In this document: piece by piece, positions 1 through 8,122 of the stretch
How the letters are laid out: every line of letters starts with the position of its first letter
Numbering within the stretch: position 1 is the stretch's first letter
Source of the DNA: UBA4582 sp964228885
GTDB lineage: Bacteria > Pseudomonadota > Gammaproteobacteria > Pseudomonadales > Azotimanducaceae
Direction: 5' to 3'
DNA length: 64,000 bases
Assembly (NCBI GenBank): GCA_964228885.1
Contig: CAXRCG010000015.1
Location: 5,458-69,457 of the forward strand
The notes under the pieces: model-generated
The model's database searches: none
Told to the model about the DNA's origin: nothing
What the model saw: only the letters and a program-made list of their open reading frames with translations
Made by a program: the position numbers and the translations under genes

Positions 1-818
1 TCGCCCTTCTTTCCGGAGAAAAGGGTCAGGCTTACGTTTTGGCTGGCGGAACGGACCTGCTGGTGCGATTGCGAATGGACATGATTGAACCGGATCTGAT
101 GGTGGACATCAAGCGGATTCCAGCAATGTCTGAAGTTACCAAAACAGCATCCGGTTTTAAAATTGGTGCTGCGGTATCCGGCGCGGCGCTTGGTAAAAAC
201 AAGGCTCTAGTCAAAGCCTGGCCTGGCGTCGTTGAAGCCGCTAATCTTATCGGCTCCGATCAGATCCAGGGAAGATGTACTATGTCTGGAAATCTTTGTA
301 ATGCATCCCCTGCGGCCGACAGTATCCCTGCGTTGATAGCTGCAGGTGCCAAAGCTGTCATTGTCGGTAAGAAAAAACGCACGGTGCCGGTTGAGAAATT
401 TGTGACAGGGCCGGGACAAACAGTCTTGGACAAAGGTGAAATGGTTGAGTCAATTACGTTGCCAGTGCCAGACAAAAAGTCGGGAGATGCCTATCTCCGC
501 TTTATACCCAGAACGGAAATGGACATTGCCGTTGTTGGTGTCGGTATCAGCCTGACCTTGAAAAAAGGTGTGATTGACTCCGCTAGGGTTTCATTGGGTG
601 CTGTGGCACCAACCCCGTTGCTGGTTAAAGCGGCGGCGAAGGCCATCATTGGTACTAAACTTGACGATGCCGCACTTGATGCGCTGGCGGCGGCTTGTTC
701 CGCAGCTTGCGATCCAATAGACGATAAGCGCGGTACTATCGAATATCGGGAACGTGTGGCAGGCGTACTTGCTAAGAGAACAGCGAAAATAGCCTACGAA
801 AGAGCAGGGGGTAAATAA
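1..818 (+). CDS. Molybdenum hydroxylase FAD-binding medium subunit (5' partial)
   Basis: FAD-binding (CoxM/HcrB-like) subunit of a xanthine-dehydrogenase-family enzyme, which passes electrons from the 2Fe-2S subunit to FAD. The frame is open to the left edge (first full codon at 3). The residues before the TTG at 39 continue the family pattern (AYVLAGGTDLLV), so that TTG is not the start and the true N-terminus lies outside the window. The conserved FAD signature is seen as AGGTDLL and, further on, IGSDQIQGRCTMSGNLCNASPAAD (shown here in pieces: GRCTMSGNLCNAS). The stop TAA shares one base with the ATG of the next gene (TAATG), so translation is probably coupled. The substrate cannot be read from this subunit. 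Confidence 0.9.
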   Translation, partial: ALLSGEKGQAYVLAGGTDLLVRLRMDMIEPDLMVDIKRIPAMSEVTKTASGFKIGAAVSGAALGKNKALVKAWPGVVEAANLIGSDQIQGRCTMSGNLCNASPAADSIPALIAAGAKAVIVGKKKRTVPVEKFVTGPGQTVLDKGEMVESITLPVPDKKSGDAYLRFIPRTEMDIAVVGVGISLTLKKGVIDSARVSLGAVAPTPLLVKAAAKAIIGTKLDDAALDALAAACSAACDPIDDKRGTIEYRERVAGVLAKRTAKIAYERAGGK

Positions 819-1312
819 TGGCGGGCGTACACGTAACAACGACAATTAACAACGATCCGGTCGAATATGTTTGTCCTGCGGATGAGTCTTTACTCAATGT
901 GCTGCGTGACAATCTTGGACTCACAGGCGTGAAAGAAGGTTGCGGCACCGGCGATTGTGGTGCCTGTAGCGTAACGCTCGATGGCCAGCTTGTCTGTGCT
1001 TGTCTGGTGCTTGGTGCCGAAGCAGAAGGACGAACCATAACGACGGTCGAAGGCATGGCGGATGGCGAGAAACTGCACCCATTGCAGGAGCAGTTTATTA
1101 ATAACGCTGCGTTGCAGTGCGGGATTTGCACGCCGGGTTTCCTGATTGCAGCAAAAGCATTACTCGACGAAAACCCAAGTCCCACTGAAACTGAAATTCG
1201 TTACGCATTAGCGGGTAACCTTTGTCGATGTACAGGCTACGACAAGATTGTCAAAGCCGTACAGGCAGCGGCAAAAGATCTGCGTAAGCAGAACAAAAAA
1301 AAGAAGAAGTAG
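818..1312 (+). CDS. Molybdenum hydroxylase 2Fe-2S small subunit
   Basis: Electron-transfer subunit (CoxS/HcrC-like, 164 aa) with two [2Fe-2S] domains. The plant-type ferredoxin domain carries C42, C47, C50 and C62 (CGTGDCGAC). The helical domain carries C101, C104, C136 and C138 (CGICTPGF, GNLCRCTGY). It starts inside the stop codon of the FAD subunit gene and is followed 12 bp later by the Mo subunit gene, giving the common order FAD, FeS, Mo. The C-terminus ends in a run of five lysines, a little unusual for the family. No signal peptide, so the complex is cytoplasmic. Confidence 0.95.
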   Translation: MAGVHVTTTINNDPVEYVCPADESLLNVLRDNLGLTGVKEGCGTGDCGACSVTLDGQLVCACLVLGAEAEGRTITTVEGMADGEKLHPLQEQFINNAALQCGICTPGFLIAAKALLDENPSPTETEIRYALAGNLCRCTGYDKIVKAVQAAAKDLRKQNKKKKK

Positions 1313-1324
1313 GAGGCGCTGAAT

Positions 1325-3565
1325 ATGAATGATCCAAAATTTACAGGACAGGAATTCAAGGTTGTCGGTACCAGGGTAAAGCGACCTGACGGATTAGACA
1401 AGGTGACTGGGCGAGCCCGGTATGGTGCAGATATGAGTGCGCCGGGACAACTTGTGGGGCTGATGCTGCGCTCTCCACATGCGCATGCGCGCATTAAAAA
1501 GATCGATGCTTCAAAAGCTGAGAAGCTTGCTGGAGTCAAAGCGGTTATTACTTCGGCTGACTTGCCAGACCTAACTGGCGGCAATTCAGGCCTTTATGAC
1601 ACGCTCGAAAATTGCATGGCAAGAGACCGCGCACTTTATGATGGTCATGCCGTCGCCGGTGTTGCAGCGATTGATAGAACCACTGCGAAAAAAGCCTTGA
1701 AATTGATCAAGGTCACCTATGAGAAATTGCCACACGTTACAGACGTTGACGAAGCATTAAATGATGATGCGCCAATTGTGCAGCCGCGCTACGCCCAGGA
1801 AGGTCGGCACGGCAACTTGATAAACAAAGGTGAGTTTGGTCATGGTGATATCGACAAAGGTTTTGCTGAAGCCGATATCATCGTAGAACGTAGCTATAAA
1901 ACAGGACAAACGCATCAAGGATATATTGAACCACATGCTTGTCTCGCGAGTGTCAGCCCGGATGGTACAGGTGAACTCTGGGTCACAACGCAGGGCCATT
2001 TTGCCTACCGTAATAACTGCGCGCAGTTGTTAGGTATGGATATTGCGAAGCTGAAGGTAACCTCCTCTGAGATTGGTGGTGGTTTTGGTGGCAAAACCCA
2101 TGTTTGGATGGAGCCTATTGCTCTTGCGCTCTCTCGCAAAGCGAATCGGCCGGTGAAGATGGTGATGAGCCGGGAGGAGGTTTTCAAGGCTTCTGGTCCG
2201 ACATGCTCAACTTCGATGGATATCAAAATCGGTGCTAAGAAAGACGGTACCATCGTTGCTGCCCGTGCTGAATGTCGTTACATGAATGGCGCATTCCCTG
2301 GTATGTGGGGAACACTTGGCGGTATGACAGCTTTTGCTTGTTACAATATAGCGAACAACAAGGCGATAGGCGTCAACGTTCTATGTAATCGCCCAAAGGT
2401 GGCAGCCTATAGAGCGCCTTCAGCACCCATGATGGCTTTTGGTGTAGAAAGTACCATTGATCAGCTGGCCAAGGAACTAGGCACTGACCCTGTTGAACTT
2501 CGTCTTAAGAACGTTGCAAAGGAAGGCACGCTTGCACCTTATGGTCCCGTCTGGGGCCCGATTGGTATTGAGCCAACGCTTGAGGCTGTGCGTGACCATC
2601 CCCACATGAGGGCAAAATTGGGTAAGAATCAGGGTCGCGGTGTTGCTTGCGGATTCTGGTTTAACATTGGCGGTCAGACCTGCAGTGACCTAAATATTGG
2701 TCCTGATGGTACGGTAAACCTCACGGTAGGCACCATCGATGTCGGTGGAGCTCGGGCATCCCTGGCGCTAATTGCGGCTGAAGAGCTCGGCATAGCGTAT
2801 GAAGATGTTCGAACAAGCATTGGTGATACATCCTCCCTCGGGCATAACGACACAACGGAGGGCAGCCGAGGTACATTTTCATCAGGTATGGCGACAATCT
2901 TTGCCGCGAGAAATGCGATAGACGTCTTGAAAGAGCGTGCGGCTAAGATGTGGCAGATCCCAGTGGAAGCTGTCAATTGGGAAAATGGATCAGCTCACGC
3001 TGTTGGTAATGAGCACGATAATTTGCCGCCGTTGACGCTAAAAGATATCGCTAAGAAAGCCGGCAACACCGGCGGCCCCATTGCTGGTCACCACGAAGCG
3101 ACTGCAGATGGCGCTGGTGTCTCTTTTGCTTCTCACATTGTGGATGTCGAAGTTGATCCGGAAACCGGTAAGACGACAATTCTTCGATATACCGTGGTGC
3201 AAGATGCCGGTAAAGCTATTCATCCGGATTATGTCGAGGGGCAATTCCAAGGTGCAGCTGCTCAGGGAATTGGTTGGGCGCTGAACGAAGAATATATCTA
3301 CGGAAAAGATGGTCGGCTACAAAACGGAGCGTTTCTGGATTACAGAATGCCTGTTTGCTCAGACCTGCCTTCTATTGATACAAAGATTCTTGAAATTCCT
3401 AATCCCAGCCATCCCTACGGTATTCGTGGGGTCGGTGAAACTTCAATTGTGCCGCCACTTGGCGCGATCGGAAATGCGGTTTCCAATGCTGTGGGTGTCA
3501 GGATGTACGAGGTGCCTATGTCTCCTCCAAGAATCTTGAAGGCTCTGGATGATGCAAGCGCCTAA
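1325..3565 (+). CDS. Molybdenum hydroxylase catalytic large subunit
   Basis: Catalytic molybdopterin-cytosine-dinucleotide-type subunit (746 aa, full length for the family). GGGFGGK at 251-257 and the C-terminal RGVGE with catalytic Glu705 are seen. The active-site loop reads AYRAPSAP (361-368), not the AYRCSFR of aerobic CO dehydrogenase, so this is not a form I CODH. It should be a hydroxylase or aldehyde-oxidising enzyme of the HcrA/aldehyde-oxidase type. An AGGAGG-like ribosome binding site precedes the ATG. A MoaD-like gene follows 24 bp downstream. A paralogous large subunit without partners lies at 42230-44443. The substrate is unknown; the catabolic setting suggests an aromatic or N-heterocyclic acyl compound or an aldehyde, which is inference. 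Confidence 0.93.
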   Translation: MNDPKFTGQEFKVVGTRVKRPDGLDKVTGRARYGADMSAPGQLVGLMLRSPHAHARIKKIDASKAEKLAGVKAVITSADLPDLTGGNSGLYDTLENCMARDRALYDGHAVAGVAAIDRTTAKKALKLIKVTYEKLPHVTDVDEALNDDAPIVQPRYAQEGRHGNLINKGEFGHGDIDKGFAEADIIVERSYKTGQTHQGYIEPHACLASVSPDGTGELWVTTQGHFAYRNNCAQLLGMDIAKLKVTSSEIGGGFGGKTHVWMEPIALALSRKANRPVKMVMSREEVFKASGPTCSTSMDIKIGAKKDGTIVAARAECRYMNGAFPGMWGTLGGMTAFACYNIANNKAIGVNVLCNRPKVAAYRAPSAPMMAFGVESTIDQLAKELGTDPVELRLKNVAKEGTLAPYGPVWGPIGIEPTLEAVRDHPHMRAKLGKNQGRGVACGFWFNIGGQTCSDLNIGPDGTVNLTVGTIDVGGARASLALIAAEELGIAYEDVRTSIGDTSSLGHNDTTEGSRGTFSSGMATIFAARNAIDVLKERAAKMWQIPVEAVNWENGSAHAVGNEHDNLPPLTLKDIAKKAGNTGGPIAGHHEATADGAGVSFASHIVDVEVDPETGKTTILRYTVVQDAGKAIHPDYVEGQFQGAAAQGIGWALNEEYIYGKDGRLQNGAFLDYRMPVCSDLPSIDTKILEIPNPSHPYGIRGVGETSIVPPLGAIGNAVSNAVGVRMYEVPMSPPRILKALDDASA

Positions 3566-3589
3566 ACTGGTAGAAGCAGACAAGGTTAA

Positions 3590-3832
3590 ATGGAAGTCTC
3601 CCTGTCAGGGTCGGTAAGAGATGCAGTGGGTGGTCTCGCCTCAGTTGAAGTTGAGGCAGAGACCATTCGCGAGTTGCTGACCCGCCTGATCGATAGATAC
3701 CCTAAACTGGAAAACTATCCGGAGGAAGGTATTGCCGTTGCGATTAATGGCACAATTTATCGCGATAGTTGGGAGACACCAATTCCTGAAGGTTCAGAGG
3801 TGTTCTTGTTACCACGGATTGTAGGCGGCTAG
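3590..3832 (+). CDS. MoaD/ThiS-family small sulfur carrier protein
   Basis: An 80-residue ubiquitin-fold protein ending in the Gly-Gly that MoaD and ThiS proteins use to carry thiocarboxylate sulfur (last residues RIVGG). The AINGTIYRD and LPRIVGG segments fit the MoaD pattern. It is the last gene of the Mo-hydroxylase operon, 24 bp after the large subunit, so it most likely supplies sulfur for molybdopterin synthesis or for maturation of this enzyme. No MoaE, activating enzyme or XdhC-type chaperone gene is adjacent. A role in another sulfur-transfer reaction cannot be excluded. Confidence 0.8.
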   Translation: MEVSLSGSVRDAVGGLASVEVEAETIRELLTRLIDRYPKLENYPEEGIAVAINGTIYRDSWETPIPEGSEVFLLPRIVGG

Positions 3833-4058
3833 GTCACTCGCTTGAATGAGAGCGGGGAAGTTAGGTAATCTTGCCTTCCTCGACAACCGGTTCGTTGATT
3901 TCCGCTTAAAGCATTTGCTTCTTTGCGCGTGCCTGTCGCATTGGTTACAACTACCCGACGCATAAATTCATCGGCTCATGGGTACTAGAAGACTACGCAG
4001 TTTATTCCGGGACAGCCTGCCATTGTGCTATCACCCGTAATTCAGTGCCCCAGTAGCT

Positions 4059-5174
4059 TTAATGATCAATCAAGCTATCTGCTAGGCATGCACGTTGGTG
4101 TGTTTCGTCGCCGAATTGATGCTGGCAAAAAATTGCGCGGCGCAGAAAAAGCTGTGCATCGCATTCGTAGGTGAATCCGAAGCCACCATGGAACTGAATA
4201 GCGCGGTCCCCAGCAAAAGCAAAACCTTCACTAGCGACGGCCTTTAACATACGTAACGATGTCTCTTTCTCCTGTGGGGTAGCGGTATCGAATACGGTAG
4301 CCGCGTGATAGAGATGAGAACGTGTCGCTTCCAGACCCAATAGCACATCAACGGTTGGATGTTTCAGAGCCTGGTAACTACCAATATATTGATCGAATTG
4401 TTTTCGAGTTTTCAAATACTCGACAATTAGATTAAGGGTGCTGGCATGTCCCCCTGCAATTTCAGCTGACAGCAATAGCATCGCAGTCTGTTCGATCTCA
4501 ACAAAGCAGGTCTTGGGTAAAACTTGATCTGGCTTTACGGTTATCCCATCGAGCGTTAAACGGTAACAACGTCGCGTTTCATCGATGACAACTTCGCGCT
4601 GGAGTGCATGCTCGGGTATAGCTGATCTGTCAAGTAAAATGAGCCGTGGCTGATTTTCTAACAGGACCGAAACGAGCACGAGTTCTGCAAACGCTGCATC
4701 CTGAACAAAACACTTTGTGCCGGACAGGCTAAGAGTGCTGTCCTTCAGCGTACCAGTACAGAGAGGTTCGGAAAGCTGCCAACTGCCATCTGGTTCTATT
4801 AGGGCCATAGTTGCGATGGCGCCGTTTGCAATCTTTGAAAGCCATGCCGATTTCTGCTCCTCACTCCCCGCGAGCTGCAAAGTATTAGCGGAAATTGCCG
4901 ACCATACCAAAGGGCTAGCCATTAGATTTCGTCCCATCGCTTCAACAACAGGCACTAGGTCAGCTATGCTAAGGCCCAGACCTCCGTGGGATTCGGGCAC
5001 AGCGATCCCTGTCCAACCTAACTCCACCATCGCTAACCAAAGATCTGAAGGTAGGCTCTGGGCTTCTTCGGTTCTGCTGCGAACGAGGTTGATCGTTGAG
5101 TTTTTGTTACAAAAGTCCATCGCCGTATCTAGCAACATACTTTGTTCTTCGGTAAAACTAATTTGACTATTCAT
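4059..5174 (-). CDS. Acyl-CoA dehydrogenase, short divergent partner subunit
   Basis: FAD-dependent acyl-CoA dehydrogenase-family protein (371 aa). The chosen ATG at 5174 has a good ribosome binding site (GAAGGAACAAAG before ATG); an in-frame start at 5222 would add 16 residues of non-family character. The C-terminal segment QFHGGFGFTYECDAQLFLRRA (residues shown in part: HGGFGFTYE) is typical of the smaller subunits of heteromeric dehydrogenases used on sterol side chains. The usual C-terminal glutamate of MCAD-type enzymes is absent; Glu238 in SAEIAGG is the likeliest base by analogy. The gene follows a second dehydrogenase by 50 bp and probably forms a complex with it. Confidence 0.85.
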   Translation of the reverse strand: MNSQISFTEEQSMLLDTAMDFCNKNSTINLVRSRTEEAQSLPSDLWLAMVELGWTGIAVPESHGGLGLSIADLVPVVEAMGRNLMASPLVWSAISANTLQLAGSEEQKSAWLSKIANGAIATMALIEPDGSWQLSEPLCTGTLKDSTLSLSGTKCFVQDAAFAELVLVSVLLENQPRLILLDRSAIPEHALQREVVIDETRRCYRLTLDGITVKPDQVLPKTCFVEIEQTAMLLLSAEIAGGHASTLNLIVEYLKTRKQFDQYIGSYQALKHPTVDVLLGLEATRSHLYHAATVFDTATPQEKETSLRMLKAVASEGFAFAGDRAIQFHGGFGFTYECDAQLFLRRAIFCQHQFGDETHQRACLADSLIDH

Positions 5175-5224
5175 CTTTGTTCCTTCTTCTTCGCCTGTCG
5201 TGCTGATCTCAAGCACAGGCAAAT

Positions 5225-6427
5225 TTAGCTTTTTGGCAATCCCAGTACACGTTCACCCATGATGTTGTATTGAACTTGAGTGGTGCCGCCGCCAATGGTT
5301 GCGGAGAAAGAGTTGAAGTAAATTCGTTGCCATTTACCCCCGTCTACCGCCTCGGGAGAAATAAATCGCCCGCCATTAGCGCCCTGTAGCGATATAGCGA
5401 ACTGACAGAAACGTCGCTTTAATTCAGAACCTCGGAGTTTGCCAGACATCGCGATAGCAGTGGGTCGTTCAGTATTTAGTGCCGGAATTTTTGTCTTTGC
5501 GCCCATCAATACATTGCTCTTTGCTTCAATCAAAAACTGAACCATCTGATCTCTGATCAATGGGTCTTCAAGCGCCGGTTTTCCATTTCGCTTTGAGCGA
5601 CGCGCTAGTTCGAGCACGTCGTTCACGTTGATGTCCATCATCGATAGGCCGCCGGCCTGGCCGCCAACATTACCTCTTTCAAACATGAGTGTAGCCATAG
5701 CAATCTGCCAACCTTCACCTTCTCTCCCCATAATTGAATTGGCCGGAATGCGTGCATCATTGAAAAAGGTCTGGCAAAAACCGTACTCACTTGTCAGCTT
5801 TTTGATGGGTTGCGGATCGATTCCCTCAGTTCTCATCGGCGCGAGGAAGAAGCTCAATCCCGCATATTTGTTAGGACCGTCGTTTGATGTGCGTGCGAGT
5901 AGGATCATGTACTTTGCGTATGAACCCAGACTGGTCCAAATCTTAGAACCGTTGATGATGTAGTCATCACCGTCTTTGACTGCCTTAACCTGAGCGTTGC
6001 CGAGATCTGACCCGTGGTCTGGCTCGGAGAAACCCTGACACCAAATGTCATCGGCATTTAGAATGCCCTTGATATATTTTTTCTTATCTTCCTCTGTACC
6101 CTGCTGGAGTATGAGAGGACCGGCCCAGTTCAGACCAATCGTGTTTGTCATAAAAGGCACACGCTGGCGAGCCATTTCCTGTGACACGATGTCTTGAAAG
6201 GCCTGTGGCTGGCCACCACCGCCGTATTCTTGAGGCCATGACATTCCAAGGTACCCTGCATCGTAGACTTTTCTTTGCCAATTGCGGAGGTATTCAAATT
6301 GCTCGTCTGTTCCGACCTCCATGAAAGATTCGGGTAACAAAAATCCGGGATCGCCAGGATTGTTTTCTCTTAGCCATGCGGACACTTCCGTTCTGAATTG
6401 GTCCAACTCCAGTTCGCTTACACTCAT
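5225..6427 (-). CDS. Acyl-CoA dehydrogenase, large partner subunit
   Basis: Acyl-CoA dehydrogenase (400 aa) with the flavin-binding WCQGFSEPDHGSDLG and DYIINGSKIWTS regions and the C-terminal RVLGLPKS. At the position of the MCAD catalytic glutamate the sequence is GGGTTQVQ, so the base is replaced by glycine, as in the FadE partners of heterotetrameric enzymes. A GGAG ribosome binding site precedes the ATG. It sits 48 bp after the carboxyltransferase gene and immediately before the smaller dehydrogenase. Role inferred: oxidation of a branched or bulky acyl-CoA in the Atu/Liu-like pathway. Confidence 0.88.
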   Translation of the reverse strand: MSVSELELDQFRTEVSAWLRENNPGDPGFLLPESFMEVGTDEQFEYLRNWQRKVYDAGYLGMSWPQEYGGGGQPQAFQDIVSQEMARQRVPFMTNTIGLNWAGPLILQQGTEEDKKKYIKGILNADDIWCQGFSEPDHGSDLGNAQVKAVKDGDDYIINGSKIWTSLGSYAKYMILLARTSNDGPNKYAGLSFFLAPMRTEGIDPQPIKKLTSEYGFCQTFFNDARIPANSIMGREGEGWQIAMATLMFERGNVGGQAGGLSMMDINVNDVLELARRSKRNGKPALEDPLIRDQMVQFLIEAKSNVLMGAKTKIPALNTERPTAIAMSGKLRGSELKRRFCQFAISLQGANGGRFISPEAVDGGKWQRIYFNSFSATIGGGTTQVQYNIMGERVLGLPKS

Positions 6428-6475
6428 TACTCTCTCCAGAAAAATCTTGTTGGTGCAATGTTTCTATGTAGACAC

Positions 6476-8122
6476 CTAAAAACGAGCCACGCCGAAGGTG
6501 TTGGGCTCGGTACCACGGTGAACCTTTTCAAGGCAGGTCTCTAACGTAAAGATCAAAACTTCGCGAGTATCTGCAGGATCAATGATGCCGTCGTCCATCA
6601 TGCGTGATGAACAGTGCATGGCCTCCGATGAATGCTCCATGCTCTCGATGATCGCTGCGCCTTGCTTCTCCATCATGTCTCTTTGTTCTTGGGGTATTTC
6701 CTGCCCCGTTAATTTTGCCCTGTCTTCGGCAATAACTCTCATTACGCCGGCTGCCTGTGCTCCGCCCATGACTGCCTGTCGGGCAGTTGGCCATGAGAAA
6801 ACAAACTCTGGCCTCAATGACTTTGAACACATGGCATAATTACCAGCGCCGTACGCATTACCAACAATAATGGTAAGTTTGATTGGGCGAAAGTTTGCGA
6901 CAGCTTGAATCATTTTTGAGCCATGTTTGACTTGGCCGGCCTGCTCTGCTTCCACACCGACCAAAAAACCCGTGGTGTTTTGCAGGAAGATCATCGGCGT
7001 ATTCGTCTGATCGCAAAGTTGAAGGAACTGACTCGCCTTCTTTGCCCCCTGGGGGGTAATAGGACCATTGTTAGTAATGATGCCGCAGCGCCAGCCGCCA
7101 ATGTGAGCATGGCCACAAACGGTATGTGGGTCGTTGACAGGTTCGAATTCGAAAAACCTTGAACCATCGAACACCCTCGCGATGACTTCACGCATATCGT
7201 AGGGAATCCGTTTATCTTCTGACACGATGCCACGAAGCTCCTCTGCTGGGTAAAGTGGTTGTTCGACGGGTTGATCTGGTACCAGGTTTTTTGCCGCATC
7301 CGGAGGGAATTGATCAAGAATTTCACGGGCTACCCGAATACCGTCAGCATCACTCTCTGCCAAATATTCGCCTGTTTGTGAGACAGTAGCGTGCATGACT
7401 GCGCCACCCAAGGTTTCGTGATCAGCTTCTTCCCCCGTTGCCGCCTTTAACAGCGGTGGACCAGCGAGGAACAGGTGGGTTTGGTCTCTCACGAGTACCA
7501 CATAGTCAGAAAGCGCTACTTGATAGGCACCTCCTGCTGTAGCGTTACCGTGTGCCACTGTTATTTGTGGTATGCCGGCAGCGGAAAGCTCAGCTTGCTG
7601 GCAATAGACCCTGCCGCCGTCAAGGAATCCGTGCACGCCCCACGGGTCTGGATCGCCGCCACCTGCAAGATTGCCACCGCCACTTTCGCTTAAACACACC
7701 AGCGGTAGTCTTGTGCTGAAGGCGATTTCTTGTAACCTTAAATTTTTTCGGGTGGTGACAGAGGAAATGGTGCCGCCTTTAATTGCATAGTTCCAGACCA
7801 TCGCAAGCACCCGACGACCCTTCACGTAGCCAATCCCGACAATGAGATTTCCACCGGCAGTTTCACCTTCCTTATCTCCATTCATTCCGAGACCTGCGAT
7901 CGAGGAAAGCTCGAGAAAAGGGGCTCCGCGATCAAGCAAGTGCGATAAACGTTCACGTGGTAATAGTTTGCCTTTCTTTTCCGCTCGCTCGCGATAGCGC
8001 TCTTCGCTTGCTCTGATATTTCGCTCAACCACACGGATTTTTTCGACATAATTGGTCATGAACTCAACATTTTCGCGGTATGCTTGGCTATTTGTATCCA
8101 GTCTTGTTTTAAGCTGACTCAT
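6476..8122 (-). CDS. Acyl-CoA carboxylase carboxyltransferase (beta) subunit
   Basis: Carboxyltransferase of a biotin-dependent 3-methylcrotonyl-CoA or geranyl-CoA carboxylase (548 aa). Crotonase-fold motifs include ESGGGNLAGGGD in the N-domain and NTTGFLVG and GNAYGAGNYAMC in the C-domain. ATG at 8122 is preferred: GGAG lies 7 bases upstream, whereas the TTG two codons earlier is too close to it. The start overlaps the end of the biotin carboxylase gene by 14 bp, so the two subunits are probably made in ratio. Whether it is the methylcrotonyl (LiuB) or geranyl (AtuC) type cannot be settled by eye; the neighbouring AtuA homologue favours an Atu-like substrate. Confidence 0.92.
   Translation of the reverse strand: MSQLKTRLDTNSQAYRENVEFMTNYVEKIRVVERNIRASEERYRERAEKKGKLLPRERLSHLLDRGAPFLELSSIAGLGMNGDKEGETAGGNLIVGIGYVKGRRVLAMVWNYAIKGGTISSVTTRKNLRLQEIAFSTRLPLVCLSESGGGNLAGGGDPDPWGVHGFLDGGRVYCQQAELSAAGIPQITVAHGNATAGGAYQVALSDYVVLVRDQTHLFLAGPPLLKAATGEEADHETLGGAVMHATVSQTGEYLAESDADGIRVAREILDQFPPDAAKNLVPDQPVEQPLYPAEELRGIVSEDKRIPYDMREVIARVFDGSRFFEFEPVNDPHTVCGHAHIGGWRCGIITNNGPITPQGAKKASQFLQLCDQTNTPMIFLQNTTGFLVGVEAEQAGQVKHGSKMIQAVANFRPIKLTIIVGNAYGAGNYAMCSKSLRPEFVFSWPTARQAVMGGAQAAGVMRVIAEDRAKLTGQEIPQEQRDMMEKQGAAIIESMEHSSEAMHCSSRMMDDGIIDPADTREVLIFTLETCLEKVHRGTEPNTFGVARF

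Noticed and set aside
1325..3565. Aerobic carbon monoxide dehydrogenase
   Set aside because: The active-site loop lacks the AYRCSFR cysteine that marks form I CODH.
3884..3898. AACCGGTT palindrome between the MoaD-like and dehydrogenase genes
   Set aside because: Only eight symmetric bases, located past both stop codons, so not a likely operator.
4717..5166. 149-codon rightward frame
   Set aside because: Antisense within the small acyl-CoA dehydrogenase gene; no motif or ribosome binding site.
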